In this document: positions 32,373 to 41,216 of the stretch, piece after piece | Layout: every line of letters starts with the position of its first letter | Numbering within the stretch: position 1 is the stretch's first letter | DNA from: an uncultured Collinsella sp. | Lineage (GTDB): Bacteria > Actinomycetota > Coriobacteriia > Coriobacteriales > Coriobacteriaceae | DNA: 64,000 nucleotides | Reading direction: 5' to 3' | Assembly: GCA_958439425.1 (NCBI GenBank) | Contig: CAUBVH010000006.1 | Coordinates: 1-64,000 of the forward strand | Made by a program: the position numbers and the translations under genes | The notes under the pieces: generated by a model | What the model was told of the DNA's origin: nothing | The model's database searches: none | Seen by the model: the letters and a program-made list of their open reading frames with translations, nothing else

Positions 32373-32792
32373 ATGATTAAAGAGCTCTGCCGCGACGAGG
32401 CTATCCTGTCCCAGCGTTGCGAGGTTGCGACTGTCGAGGACGAGTCGGTTGCTCAGGACCTGATCGATACTATCAAGTCGCTCGACGATGCCGGCTGCCT
32501 TGCCGCTAACCAGATTGGCGTTACCAAGAAGGTCTGCGTCTATCTGGACGATGCCGGCGAGCCCCATGTGCTCTACAACCCCCGTCTGGTGTTTGGCCTG
32601 GGCGCCAGCAAGATGGAAGAGAGCTGCCTGACGCACGAGGAGGTCACCAAGTCCACGCGCTATATCAAGTGCAAGGTCGCTTATGACGTGATCGTCGACG
32701 GCAAGATGCGCGAGCGCAAGCAGGACTTCGTGGGCTTCGAGGCTCAAATGATTCAGCATATGATTGACCACTGTCTAGGAAAGTTGGTCTAA
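32373..32792 (+). CDS. Peptide deformylase homologue lacking the catalytic Glu
   Basis: A 139-residue protein of the polypeptide deformylase family, which removes the formyl group from nascent N-termini. Motif 1 is GCLAANQIG (usual G-x-G-x-A-A-x-Q). Motif 2 is EESCLTHE (usual E-G-C-L-S), with the Cys metal ligand kept. Motif 3 is IQHMIDH where the family has QHEIDH: both His ligands remain but the catalytic Glu is Met. It is therefore probably inactive or altered. ATG 32373 follows GGAGGAACGT. A canonical deformylase is encoded at 46321-46731, so this copy could diverge. Confidence 0.85.
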   Translation: MIKELCRDEAILSQRCEVATVEDESVAQDLIDTIKSLDDAGCLAANQIGVTKKVCVYLDDAGEPHVLYNPRLVFGLGASKMEESCLTHEEVTKSTRYIKCKVAYDVIVDGKMRERKQDFVGFEAQMIQHMIDHCLGKLV

Positions 32793-32794
32793 GG

Positions 32795-32868
32795 GGACCA
32801 AAGCACCGCACTTCGTCTTTTTTGGTCCGGGCGTGACATTGTTGTCATGTCCGGGCTTTTGTGTTTAG
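32795..32868 (+). terminator. Two hairpins after the deformylase-like gene
   Basis: GGACCAAA (32795-32802) pairs with TTTGGTCC (32821-32828), followed by a second hairpin CCGG-TGACA-ttgt-TGTCA-CCGG and a GCTTTTGTG tail. They separate the deformylase-like gene from the bile salt hydrolase gene. Confidence 0.5.
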
Positions 32869-32923
32869 CGCCTTTTTGTTTGGTGACAATAACCTTAGCA
32901 GGAACGTAAAGCAAGGAGGCGCT

Positions 32924-33889
32924 ATGTGTACGAGCATTCGATTTACCGATAATTCTGGCCACATGTATCTAGGCCGCAACCTCGACTGGAGCTTTGACTA
33001 CGGTCAACAGGTTCGCGTGATGCCGCGCGGGTTCCACATTCCGTATTCGTTTATCGACGACGCGACAGCGGCACACGCGGTGATCGGTATGTGCATCGAT
33101 TACAAGAACTATCCCATGTTTTTCGATTGCGGTAACGATGCGGGTCTGGCTGTGGCGGGGCTCAACTTTCCCGGCTATGCCGAGTATGCCGAGGATCCTG
33201 TCGACGGCAAGAACAATATCGCGGCCTATGAGTTTCCCCTGTGGGTGGCAGCGACGTTCTCGACGGTCGATGAGGTCGAGGCCGCGCTGCGCGACACGGT
33301 GATTGTCGCCAAATCTGCCGGAGAGGGGCTGGGCGTGTCGCTGCTCCATTGGATTATCGGCGACAGCCAGCGCAGCATCGTGGTCGAGATGATGGCTGAC
33401 GGCCTGCATGTATACGACAATCCGGTCGACACCCTTGCCAATCAGCCGACTTTCCCGTGGCACATGGAAAACCTGCGCACCTATATCACGGCCACAAGCG
33501 ATTTTCCGCAGACGGCGACATGGCGTGGCGCCAAGCTTAAGCCCTATGGAGCCGGTGCCGGCATGCGCGGCATTCCGGGCGATTGCTATTCGCCGAGCCG
33601 TTTTGTAAAGGCGGCGTACCTCAATGCCAATTACCCACAAAAGGAGAGCGAGACCGAAAACGTCGTTCGCATGTTCCGCTCGCTCGAGGGCGTGGTGATG
33701 ATCGAGGGAGCGTCCAGGATGGGCGATGGCAAGTTCGAGAAGACTATCTACACCGGATGCTTTAGCGCGCGCACGGGCAATTATTACTACGCGATGTATG
33801 GGGATCCGTCGATTCGCTACGTGAGCCTGATGGATGCCGAGGGCGCGAGCCCCGATAGGCTCGTGGTTCCCGAGCCGCGTCGTTCGTAG
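32924..33889 (+). CDS. bsh: Choloylglycine (bile salt) hydrolase
   Basis: A 321-residue N-terminal nucleophile amidohydrolase that cleaves glycine or taurine from conjugated bile acids. MCTSIRF supplies the Cys2 nucleophile after Met removal; Arg18 and Asp21 are in LGRNLDW; an Asn lies in AGLNFPGYA (about residue 81); and Arg near 225 is in RGIPGDCYSPSRFVKAAYL. These are the catalytic positions of bile salt hydrolases. Penicillin V acylases share the fold, but FPGYAEY and the RGIPGD-x-SP pattern fit the bile salt branch. ATG 32924 has an ideal AAGGAGG site. It marks a gut lifestyle. A hairpin follows at 33913. Confidence 0.9.
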   Translation: MCTSIRFTDNSGHMYLGRNLDWSFDYGQQVRVMPRGFHIPYSFIDDATAAHAVIGMCIDYKNYPMFFDCGNDAGLAVAGLNFPGYAEYAEDPVDGKNNIAAYEFPLWVAATFSTVDEVEAALRDTVIVAKSAGEGLGVSLLHWIIGDSQRSIVVEMMADGLHVYDNPVDTLANQPTFPWHMENLRTYITATSDFPQTATWRGAKLKPYGAGAGMRGIPGDCYSPSRFVKAAYLNANYPQKESETENVVRMFRSLEGVVMIEGASRMGDGKFEKTIYTGCFSARTGNYYYAMYGDPSIRYVSLMDAEGASPDRLVVPEPRRS

Positions 33890-33912
33890 CCGTTAGCTTT
33901 ACCGCAATGCAA

Positions 33913-33948
33913 AGCGGCCCTGCGTCTCTCGTGAGGTGCAGGGCCGCT
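33913..33948. terminator. Hairpin between bsh and the convergent kup gene
   Basis: AGCGGCCCTGC (33913-33923) and GCAGGGCCGCT (33938-33948) are perfect 11-base arms. No long T-run follows on either strand beyond CTTTGC on the minus side. It probably serves both convergent genes. Confidence 0.65.
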
Positions 33949-33968
33949 GTCGTTGATTTGTGGCGTCG

Positions 33969-36200
33969 CTAGAAGTTGGCGTCGTTGAGTTGTTCGTTCT
34001 CGAGGCCGTCGAGCTGTTGCTGTTCGGGCGTATCGGCGACGCTCTCGAGCAGCTCGGTGGGATCGACATTCATGTCCCTACCGGCTTCGTTGCCGTTGAC
34101 CAAGTCGTCCGAGAAGATGTCGACTTCCATTTCCTCGGCCTCTTCGATCTGAACCTCGAGCGGCACCTGGGTGCGCACGAGCTTAACGGCCGGACGCATG
34201 CGGGCAAACAGCGGCACGTACTCGATGATGATGGCCGAGTTCTCAAGACCGTACCAGCGTGCCGGGCTTCCGCAGGCGCGGCGGACGGCGTACTTGATGG
34301 CCATCACGCGGTGGTCATTGCGGTTGATGTCCGTTTCGGGGGCAAGCATCTTGCGCAGCATGCAAAAGCGGAAGTCGCCCACGTTGCCGCGTGTCTCGTA
34401 GATGGAGTAGGTGTGATGTTGCGGCGGCAGCTCGCCCGATGCCATCAAGTCGCCGACGATCTGACGCAGGTAGGCATTAACGCGCTGGTTGACCTTAAAG
34501 CCCAGGTCTAGGCGTACGCGGAACAAAAAGTCCGTGCCAAAGGTCTCGACGGAATACTCGTGCGTATAGGGCTCATCGGTGACATGCACGTTAATGAACC
34601 AATATGCCTTGGCGCGCTTGGGATGTTTGTCCAGGATGGAATAGAGCACGTCGCGGTCGAGTGTGAGCGGATCGGGGCTGTTGGTGAGGAACACCAGGTT
34701 GTCGGCGAGCACGGGGTAGGTCTCGTCGTTGCGCAGGCGGTTGAGCTGATCGATGTACTTGGAGACGGGCAGCAGAATCGTCTGCGTGCGCTCGATGGCG
34801 GTGCCACGGCGCCACACGTACATAAGGCCAAACAGCAGTGCGGCCAGGAAGATCATGACGTAGCCGCCGTCAAAGAACATGGTGAGGCACGAGGCGAAGA
34901 AGCACAGCTCAATGGCACCAAAGAGCAGGGCGAAGACGCAGGCACCCAGCTTGTGCTTGAGGATGCCAGCGATGTAGCTCGTCAAAAGCGTCGTGGTCAT
35001 GAGCATGGTCACGGTAATGGCGAGGCCGTAGGCGCTCTCCATGCGCTCGGAGTTTTGGAACAGCAGCACGATGAAGATGCAGCCGACCCACATGATGTTG
35101 TTGACGAGCGGAATATAGAGCTGCCCCTTGGTGTCGCTGGGGTAGTGGATGCGCAGATGCGGCATAAGGTTGAGACGCGTGGCCTCGGATACCAGCGAGA
35201 ACGAGCCGGTGATGAGCGCCTGCGAGGCAATGATGGCCGCCACGGTCGAAAGCACGATGGCAAAGGGGCGTAGGGGCTCGGGGAGCATCATATAGAACGG
35301 GTTGACGATATCCATCGCGAGCATCTGGGGGTTGGAGTTATTGGCGAGTAGCCAAGCTCCCTGACCCAGATAGTTGAGGATAAGGGCCGCCTTAACAAAT
35401 GGCCAGGATGCATAGATGTTTGCCTTGCCCACGTGGCCCATGTCCGAGTAGAGTGCCTCGGCACCGGTTGTCGACAGGAAGACAAAGCCGAGCACCATAA
35501 TGCCCGAATGGTTGATGGGCGAGAACAGGAACATAATGCCGCGGATGGGGTTGAGCGCGCGCAAGATGGACAGGTTGCCGAGCATGTTGAACAGACCGGC
35601 GCCTGCCAGGAACAGGAACCACAGCGTCATGAGCGGGCCGAAGAGCTTGCCGATTGACGAGGTGCCGGCGCGCTGCATGGCAAATAGGCCGCAGATAATG
35701 ATGATGGTGATGATGATGACGTTGGTCTGGCCGTCGCCCAGCAGCGCATGGCCCCATTCGATGGTGCGCAGACCCTCGATGGCTGTGGTGACCGTGACGG
35801 CGGGGGTGAGGATGCCGTCGGCGAGCAGCGCCGCGCCGCCGATCATGGCGGGCAGAATCAGCCATGGTGCCACCTTGCGTACGAGGCTGAACAGGGCGAA
35901 GATGCCGCCTTCGTTGTGGTTGTCGGCCTTCATGGCGATTACCACGTACTTGACCGTGGTCACGAGCGTCATGGTCCAGATGACGAGCGAAAGCGCGCCC
36001 AGGATCATGTCCTCGCTGACGGTACCGATGCCGCCGTTGTTGGCGACGATTGATTTCATGGTGTACATGGGGCTCGTGCCGATGTCGCCATAGACGACGC
36101 CGAGCGTTACGAGCAGCATGCCAGCGGAGAGGGGGATGGCTCCGTGCCCGCCTTGCCCGCGCTGGTCTTGGAGGTTTGCCTCCAGTTTGTTGTGTGCCAC
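33969..36200 (-). CDS. kup: Kup-family potassium transporter
   Basis: About 743 residues. The N-terminal two-thirds contain 12 hydrophobic helices with the Kup hallmarks LGVVYGDIGTSPMYTMKS, EGGIFALFSLVRK, LLADGILTPAVTVTTAIEGL, TGAEALYSDMGHVGK and SQALITGSFSLVSEATRLNLMP. The last 230 residues form the cytosolic domain, ending in an acidic tail. Kup imports K+ with protons. The open frame starts at ATG 36218, which lacks a ribosome site; GTG 36200 follows AAGGGAG by five bases and is chosen. No c-di-AMP riboswitch was recognised upstream, although an AT-rich stretch (36240-36330) could hold the promoter. Confidence 0.88.
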   Translation of the reverse strand: MAHNKLEANLQDQRGQGGHGAIPLSAGMLLVTLGVVYGDIGTSPMYTMKSIVANNGGIGTVSEDMILGALSLVIWTMTLVTTVKYVVIAMKADNHNEGGIFALFSLVRKVAPWLILPAMIGGAALLADGILTPAVTVTTAIEGLRTIEWGHALLGDGQTNVIIITIIIICGLFAMQRAGTSSIGKLFGPLMTLWFLFLAGAGLFNMLGNLSILRALNPIRGIMFLFSPINHSGIMVLGFVFLSTTGAEALYSDMGHVGKANIYASWPFVKAALILNYLGQGAWLLANNSNPQMLAMDIVNPFYMMLPEPLRPFAIVLSTVAAIIASQALITGSFSLVSEATRLNLMPHLRIHYPSDTKGQLYIPLVNNIMWVGCIFIVLLFQNSERMESAYGLAITVTMLMTTTLLTSYIAGILKHKLGACVFALLFGAIELCFFASCLTMFFDGGYVMIFLAALLFGLMYVWRRGTAIERTQTILLPVSKYIDQLNRLRNDETYPVLADNLVFLTNSPDPLTLDRDVLYSILDKHPKRAKAYWFINVHVTDEPYTHEYSVETFGTDFLFRVRLDLGFKVNQRVNAYLRQIVGDLMASGELPPQHHTYSIYETRGNVGDFRFCMLRKMLAPETDINRNDHRVMAIKYAVRRACGSPARWYGLENSAIIIEYVPLFARMRPAVKLVRTQVPLEVQIEEAEEMEVDIFSDDLVNGNEAGRDMNVDPTELLESVADTPEQQQLDGLENEQLNDANF

Positions 36201-36299
36201 GAGGACTCCCTTAGACATCCGGTTATCTGTCTAGGACAAAAAACTTTATGCCGTCTTTATACATACAAGAGCAGTTTGGCACATCGGGTTATTTTAGAC

Positions 36300-36323
36300 A
36301 ATAATCCTCAGCTGGGGATTATT
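36300..36323. promoter_or_regulatory. 24-base palindrome between the EamA gene and kup
   Basis: AATAATCC (36300-36307) and GGATTATT (36316-36323) flank TCAGCTGG, giving a near-perfect palindrome. It lies downstream of the EamA gene and upstream of kup on the same strand, so it may be a terminator, an operator, or both. Confidence 0.4.
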
Positions 36324-36357
36324 TATCTACGCAGGTAGCATTTCAAAGCAGGGGCTT

Positions 36358-37269
36358 TTAAGCACGTGCTGTCTGGGCGATGCCAGCCTTGGCGTTTGCG
36401 CGTTTGCCGGCGAGTTCGCAAAAAATCGCGCCGCCGATGATAAGCGCGGCGCCCATCAGGCGGACCGGTGTTATGGCTTCACCCAAAAGGGCGGCCGAGA
36501 ACACGACCGCCGAAAGCGGCTCGAGGTAGCCGACGACGGCGACGGTCTGGACGGGCAGCTTGGCGACGGCGCTAAAGTAGAGCAGGCAACCAATGCCGGT
36601 GTTGACGACGCCGAGCATAGCGACGGCGCGCCAATCAATGCTGGCGGCGACGCCGGCGGACAGGAACGAGGGAGCGCCCTGCGTGATGAGCGTGAGGGCC
36701 AGTGCGGTCACAAAGGCGGCGCTCACTTGGAGTGCGGAGTTCTCGAGGCCCTCGATGTGCGGCGCACCCTTGCTGGCGATGACCATCAATGCATAGCAGA
36801 AGGCCGAGGCGATTCCACAGACGATGCCCGCAATGGGCATATTGCCGCCTAGACCTTGCGCTGCAATGAGAAAAGCACCGCAGGCGACGGCGACAAAGCC
36901 AGCGATTTTGCCGCCGGTCAGCTTTTCGCCAAAAATGAGCGGGGAGAGGGCCATAACGATGATGGGGCCACAGTAATACAACAGCGAGGAGATGCCAACG
37001 CCGATCGTCTGATAGGCGCGGAACAGGAAAATCCAGCTGGCGCCCAGCGCGGCGCCCGAGACGATGAGCGCTGCGGCCTCGCGGGGGCGAGACGGAGCCT
37101 GCAGGTTATGGCGCTTGGTTATGAAGAGGATGGCGGCAAGGGTGAGAGCGCCCAAAAACGTGCGCAACAGTACGATATCGGAGCTCGGCAGCGCGATGGC
37201 AGCGGCGATGATGCCGTTGGAGCCAAACAATAGCAATGCTGCTAAGTACGTAAACAATCCGTTGTTCAT
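36358..37269 (-). CDS. EamA/DMT-family transporter
   Basis: A 303-residue membrane protein with 10 hydrophobic helices formed by two EamA halves: LFTYLAALLLFGSNGIIAAAIALPSSDIVLLRTFLGAL and SLLYYCGPIIVMALSPLIFGEKLTGGKIAGFVAV in the first half; VVGYLEPLSAVVFSAALLGEAITPVRLMGAALIIGGAI in the second. The family exports amino acids, amines and other metabolites. It has an AGGGGATGTCAGCAC site before ATG 37269. It is divergently transcribed from a LysR regulator with only 118 bases between them, so control by that regulator is likely. Confidence 0.85.
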   Translation of the reverse strand: MNNGLFTYLAALLLFGSNGIIAAAIALPSSDIVLLRTFLGALTLAAILFITKRHNLQAPSRPREAAALIVSGAALGASWIFLFRAYQTIGVGISSLLYYCGPIIVMALSPLIFGEKLTGGKIAGFVAVACGAFLIAAQGLGGNMPIAGIVCGIASAFCYALMVIASKGAPHIEGLENSALQVSAAFVTALALTLITQGAPSFLSAGVAASIDWRAVAMLGVVNTGIGCLLYFSAVAKLPVQTVAVVGYLEPLSAVVFSAALLGEAITPVRLMGAALIIGGAIFCELAGKRANAKAGIAQTARA

Positions 37270-37298
37270 GTGCTGACATCCCCTCTATATCCGAGCAT

Positions 37299-37315
37299 GT
37301 TCACTATGGGTGAAC
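37299..37315. promoter_or_regulatory. Inverted repeat between EamA and divergent LysR
   Basis: GTTCAC (37299-37304) and GTGAAC (37310-37315) flank TATGG. The dyad lies in the divergent promoter region, as expected of a LysR binding site. Confidence 0.4.
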
Positions 37316-37387
37316 TGGCTTTAGAAGAAAAGCGAATATAATGCATGGATAACATGACAAAAACTCATGTAAAGGTGGAGGGGTGCC

Positions 37388-38245
37388 GTGGAAACGAATA
37401 TTCAAAAGATGCAGGTGCTGCTCGAGACCGTGCGGGCCGGCAGTTTTACGCGCGCCGCCGAGCGGCTGAGCTATTCGCAGTCGGGCGTGAGCCGCATGGT
37501 GGGCGACCTTGAGACCGATTGGGGTTTTAAGGTGCTCGACCGCAGCCGCGAGGGTGTGGTGCTTTCTGCCGATGGGCGGCAGATCATGCCGGCGGTTGAG
37601 GCGCTCTGCGAGGAGTTTGGCCGCCTGCAGCGACACGTGGACGAGATGCGTGGGCTCATGCGCGGCAAGATCTGCATTGGTACGTTTTCGAGTGTGGCGA
37701 CCCATGTACTGCCGCCGGTGATTGCGCGCTTTCGCGCCGATCATCCGGATGTCGATTACGAGCTGCTGATGGGTGATTACTCCGAGATTGAGCAATGGGT
37801 GGCGGAAGGCCGCTGCGACCTGGGCTTTATTCCGCGCGAGCCACGCGGCGCCGGCATGGCGTCGCGACCGTTGGTGCAAGACGAGTTGATGGCCGTGGTG
37901 CCAGCGGACTCCTCGCTTGCCACGGCGGAGGTCGTTTCTCTTGCCGATTTAGCCAACGAGCAGTTTATTCTGCTAGAACGCGGCACTGATGACGAGATTA
38001 CGCCGCTATTCCGTCGGGCGGGGCTGGCGGTGCGCTCAAAACTGTCGACTTGGGATGACTATGCGATTATGGCTATGGTCGAGGATGGCCTGGGCGTGAG
38101 CATTCTTCCCGCGCTCATCTTGCGTCGCTGCCAGTTCGATGTTGCTGTGCGTCCGCTCGAAGGGCATCCCCATCGGCAGATCAACGCCATATATCGAACG
38201 GCCGATGTTTCGCTTGCCGCCGCTCGTTTCCTCGAATACCTCTAA
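37388..38245 (+). CDS. LysR-family regulator divergent from the EamA transporter
   Basis: A 285-residue LysR-type regulator. The wHTH is MQVLLETVRAGSFTRAAERLSYSQSGVSRMVGDLETDWGFKVLDRSREGVVLSADG. The effector domain (about 88-285) has GKICIGTFSSVATHVLPPVIARF and LGVSILPALILRR. The start is GTG 37388 after GGTGGAGGGGTGCC. It is divergent from the EamA gene. In similar pairs the regulator senses the exported metabolite, but the ligand is unknown here. Confidence 0.9.
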   Translation: METNIQKMQVLLETVRAGSFTRAAERLSYSQSGVSRMVGDLETDWGFKVLDRSREGVVLSADGRQIMPAVEALCEEFGRLQRHVDEMRGLMRGKICIGTFSSVATHVLPPVIARFRADHPDVDYELLMGDYSEIEQWVAEGRCDLGFIPREPRGAGMASRPLVQDELMAVVPADSSLATAEVVSLADLANEQFILLERGTDDEITPLFRRAGLAVRSKLSTWDDYAIMAMVEDGLGVSILPALILRRCQFDVAVRPLEGHPHRQINAIYRTADVSLAAARFLEYL

Positions 38246-38305
38246 ATGCGTGCACGTCGTTATCGCCTTGGGATAAATCTCGAGGTCTTGCTCATTTTAT
38301 TTTTG

Positions 38306-38387
38306 AAATTGAACTTTTCGAAATAGCACGGCGCTATACTGCTGCCTAAATTGAACTCAGGTTCAATTCGTGTCCTATAAATTGAAC
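38306..38387 (+). promoter_or_regulatory. Repeated AATTGAAC operator upstream of the HTH-AlaA gene
   Basis: Four half-sites are visible: AAATTGAAC at 38306-38314, the perfect dyad AATTGAAC-TCAG-GTTCAATT at 38349-38368, and AAATTGAAC at 38379-38387. A TATACT box (38335-38340) lies between the first site and the dyad. The arrangement is what an autoregulated Xre-type repressor gene would show. The binding protein is inferred to be the HTH domain of the gene itself. Confidence 0.6.
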
Positions 38388-38408
38388 TTTGCCAGCAAGG
38401 AGGTTCCT

Positions 38409-39929
38409 GTGGCCCAAGAGACGTTTAGCGATCGCCTGCGACAGACTATGTCCGATCGCGACGTTCGCCAGTCGGACGTGATCCGCGCATCGGAGATGCT
38501 CGGCAAAAAACTCGGCAAGAGTCAGATGAGCCAATATGTGAGCGGCAAGACGATTCCGCGGCGTGATGTGGCAGAGCTGCTCGCCCGTATTTTGGAGGTC
38601 GATGTTACCTGGCTGCTCGCCGGTGACGCCGATCAAGGCGAGACGTCCTCGTCCCATAACGTTGCCAAATTCGAACCTAGTCCTTCAGCTCAAATTCCAA
38701 GGAGCACCACCATGCGTACTTTTTCTAAATCCACCAAGCTCGATAACGTCCTGTATGACGTGCGCGGTCCCGTCGTCGACGAGGCTGCCCGTATGGAGGA
38801 CGAGGGCGAGCGCATCCTCAAGCTCAACATCGGTAATCCGGCGCCCTTTGGTTTCCGCACGCCCGATGAGGTCATTAAGGACATGCGCCAGCAGCTGCCC
38901 GACTGCGAAGGCTATTCCAACTCGCGCGGCCTGTTCTCCGCGCGCAAGGCGATCATGCAGTACTCGCAGATCAAGGGCCTGCCCAATGTTCAGATGGAGC
39001 ACATCTACACGGGCAACGGCGTGTCCGAGCTCATCCAGCTTTCGATGAACGCGCTGCTCGACAATGGCGACGAGATTCTGATCCCCAGCCCCGACTATCC
39101 GCTCTGGACGGCGTGCGCAACCCTTGCCGGCGGTCATCCCGTGCACTATCTGTGCGATGAGCAGGCGGATTGGTATCCCGACCTGGAGGATATGGAGTCC
39201 AAGATCACGAGCGCGACCAAAGCCCTCGTCATCATCAACCCCAACAACCCCACGGGTTCCGTCTATCCGCGCGAGGTGCTCGAGGGCATCGTCGAGGTTG
39301 CACGCAGGCATCAGCTGATGATCTTTGCTGATGAGATCTACGACCGCCTGTGCATGGACGGCTACGAGCACGTCTCGATTGCCTCGCTCGCTCCCGATCT
39401 GCCCTGCGTCACCTTTAGCGGTCTGTCCAAGTCGCACATGATCGCGGGCTATCGTATTGGCTGGATGGTGCTTTCGGGCAACCAGCGCTGCATGAGCGAC
39501 TTCATCATGGGCATCAACATGCTCTCCAACATGCGCCTGTGCTCCAACGTGCCGGCTCAGTCGATCGTTCAGACGGCACTCGGTGGTCATCAGTCCGTTA
39601 ACGACTACATCCGTCCCGGCGGCCGTGTCTACGAGCAGCGCAACTTTGTGTATGAGGCGCTCAACAAGATTGACGGCATCTCGGTGGTTAAGCCGCGTGC
39701 GGCGTTCTACATCTTCCCCAAGATGGATGTGAAGAAGTTCAACATTACCGATGACGAGCAGTTCGCCCTTGACCTGCTGCACGAGAAGAAGATTCTGATC
39801 ACGCGCGGCGGCGGCTTCAACTGGGCTGAGCCCGACCACTTCCGTATCGTGTACCTGCCGCGCATGGAAGTGCTCAAAGAGTCCCTCGAAGATCTCGCCG
39901 ACTTCTTCGATCATTACCGCCAGTCGTAA
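38409..39929 (+). CDS. alaA: XRE-type HTH fused to AlaA-like alanine aminotransferase
   Basis: A 506-residue fusion. Residues about 1-80 are a Cro/C1 HTH (TFSDRLRQTMSDRDVRQSDVIRASEMLGKKLGKSQMSQYVSGKTIPRRDVAELLARILEV). Residues about 101-506 align with E. coli AlaA throughout: SKLDNVLYDVRGPV, KLNIGNPAPFGF, YTGNGVSELI, NPNNPTGSVY, ADEIYDRL and the PLP lysine in FSGLSKSH. AlaA makes alanine from pyruvate and glutamate. GTG 38409 has an AAGGAGG site. An internal ATG (38712) preceded by AAGGAGCACCACC could also give the enzyme alone. Four AATTGAAC half-sites lie upstream, and a strong terminator follows. Confidence 0.88.
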   Translation: MAQETFSDRLRQTMSDRDVRQSDVIRASEMLGKKLGKSQMSQYVSGKTIPRRDVAELLARILEVDVTWLLAGDADQGETSSSHNVAKFEPSPSAQIPRSTTMRTFSKSTKLDNVLYDVRGPVVDEAARMEDEGERILKLNIGNPAPFGFRTPDEVIKDMRQQLPDCEGYSNSRGLFSARKAIMQYSQIKGLPNVQMEHIYTGNGVSELIQLSMNALLDNGDEILIPSPDYPLWTACATLAGGHPVHYLCDEQADWYPDLEDMESKITSATKALVIINPNNPTGSVYPREVLEGIVEVARRHQLMIFADEIYDRLCMDGYEHVSIASLAPDLPCVTFSGLSKSHMIAGYRIGWMVLSGNQRCMSDFIMGINMLSNMRLCSNVPAQSIVQTALGGHQSVNDYIRPGGRVYEQRNFVYEALNKIDGISVVKPRAAFYIFPKMDVKKFNITDDEQFALDLLHEKKILITRGGGFNWAEPDHFRIVYLPRMEVLKESLEDLADFFDHYRQS

Positions 39930-39949
39930 CGACAAAGGTAGCCTGTACT

Positions 39950-39988
39950 AAAACGGCCGGCCCGCAACGGATGCGGGCCGGCCGTTTT
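39950..39988 (+). terminator. Intrinsic terminator after the HTH-AlaA gene
   Basis: AAAACGGCCGGCCCGC (39950-39965) pairs perfectly with GCGGGCCGGCCGTTTT (39973-39988), ending in TTTTCTG. Confidence 0.9.
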
Positions 39989-40058
39989 CTGTCTAAGCCC
40001 GTGCTGCTAACGCTTTGTCTCTTTGAGCGAGCAAGGTTCGCGTGTGAGCGGTAAGTTC

Positions 40059-40075
40059 TATTCCAAAATGGAATA
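40059..40075. promoter_or_regulatory. Palindrome upstream of the amidohydrolase operon
   Basis: TATTCCA (40059-40065) and TGGAATA (40069-40075) flank AAA, a 17-base perfect dyad with T-N11-A-like spacing. It lies about 80 bases before the operon's first gene and could be the target of the LysR regulator at 45361. Confidence 0.45.
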
Positions 40076-40156
40076 CAGTAGGCTTAAGCTGGAATTGATG
40101 CCCGGGTACCCGCTTTTCTAGAATGTTCTCAACAAGATGAAAGGCGGTTCCAACCA

Positions 40157-41191
40157 ATGATTATCGATGCAAATTCCTACTGGTTCGACGAGCGCATCTT
40201 TCATGACGAGACGCTCTGCGAACAGTTTTTGGCCGAGGTGCCCCGCGCCTACGACACCGAAGGCTATCTGACCGTGAATTCCGTCGGCAAGCGACAGATC
40301 GTGATCGAGATGCCCGCCGGTTCTCCGGGCCTTAATTACATCGAGGGCGACTACACCCTCGAGAAGCGCTTGGCCGATATGGATGAGGCGGGGGTCGACA
40401 AGGCGATCCTCAAGCTCCCCGGCTGCCACGAGTGGATGTCGCTCGAGATGTGTCGGCGCTTCAACGACGGTATGGCCGCTGACGCGAAGGCGTCAAATGG
40501 CCGCCTGATTCCGCTTGTCGCTGTGCCACCCTTTGGCACCAAGGCAAATTTAGAGGAGCTCGACCGCAGGCTCGACGATGGTTTTGCGGGTGTGCAGCTC
40601 TGCGCTCACTACGGCAAGCGCTATCTCGACGACCGGGTTTTCTCGAGCTTCTTCGAACACCTGAACGAGCGCAACGTCACCGTTTACGTCCACCATGTTC
40701 CCGTACCGGTCGAGAACGAGTCGCTTCTCGCGTACGACAACCTTCGCCGCTCTTATGGTCGCTGCGTCGACCAAACTACGGCGATCGGCCGCGAGATCTT
40801 TGGTGATTTCTTCGAGCGCTATCCTAATATCAAGATGGTCCACTCCATGCTCGGTGGCGCATACTTTGCGTTCAAGGAGATGCTGCTGCCTCACGGCCCC
40901 AAGCGCCCTGATGCCTCTGGACGTTTTCAGGTCGATACCGAGACCGTTTCCAAGCGCCTCGAGAACAACATCTATTTCGACATGTCCCATGCCCAGCCTT
41001 GGGGCAAGACACTCCTCGCCTGCGCGGTTAACGTGTTGGGTGCAGACCATATTGTTTTTGGCACGAGCTATCCGGTTAAACGCGAGTGGCTCACCGAGGG
41101 TGTCGCCTGCGTTCGTGCCGCGAGCCTGAGCAATGCAGACACAGATCTTGTGCTTGGCGGCACGGCGCAGCGACTGTACGGTGTCGAGTGA
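40157..41191 (+). CDS. Amidohydrolase-2-family protein with altered metal ligands
   Basis: A 344-residue TIM-barrel protein of the ACMSD/amidohydrolase-2 type. Visible landmarks are MIIDANSYWFDERIF at the start, YVHHVPVPVENESLL (about residues 176-190), MVHSMLGGAYFAFKEML (about 232-248), and HIVFGTSYPVKREWL near the end. In the family the first strand reads D-x-H-x-H and the last FG-S/T-D-x-P; here these are DANSY and FGTSYP, so the first two His ligands and the catalytic Asp are missing. It probably binds its substrate with a changed or absent metal site. ATG 40157 has a weak GGCGGTTCC site. It leads an operon with two ceramidase-fold proteins and a PTS transporter. Confidence 0.75.
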   Translation: MIIDANSYWFDERIFHDETLCEQFLAEVPRAYDTEGYLTVNSVGKRQIVIEMPAGSPGLNYIEGDYTLEKRLADMDEAGVDKAILKLPGCHEWMSLEMCRRFNDGMAADAKASNGRLIPLVAVPPFGTKANLEELDRRLDDGFAGVQLCAHYGKRYLDDRVFSSFFEHLNERNVTVYVHHVPVPVENESLLAYDNLRRSYGRCVDQTTAIGREIFGDFFERYPNIKMVHSMLGGAYFAFKEMLLPHGPKRPDASGRFQVDTETVSKRLENNIYFDMSHAQPWGKTLLACAVNVLGADHIVFGTSYPVKREWLTEGVACVRAASLSNADTDLVLGGTAQRLYGVE

Positions 41192-41216
41192 GCGGCAATC
41201 AGAGGGGGTGTCTGCC

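Noticed and set aside
36201..36357. c-di-AMP (ydaO) riboswitch before kup
   Set aside because: The leader is too short and shows none of the conserved ydaO segments.
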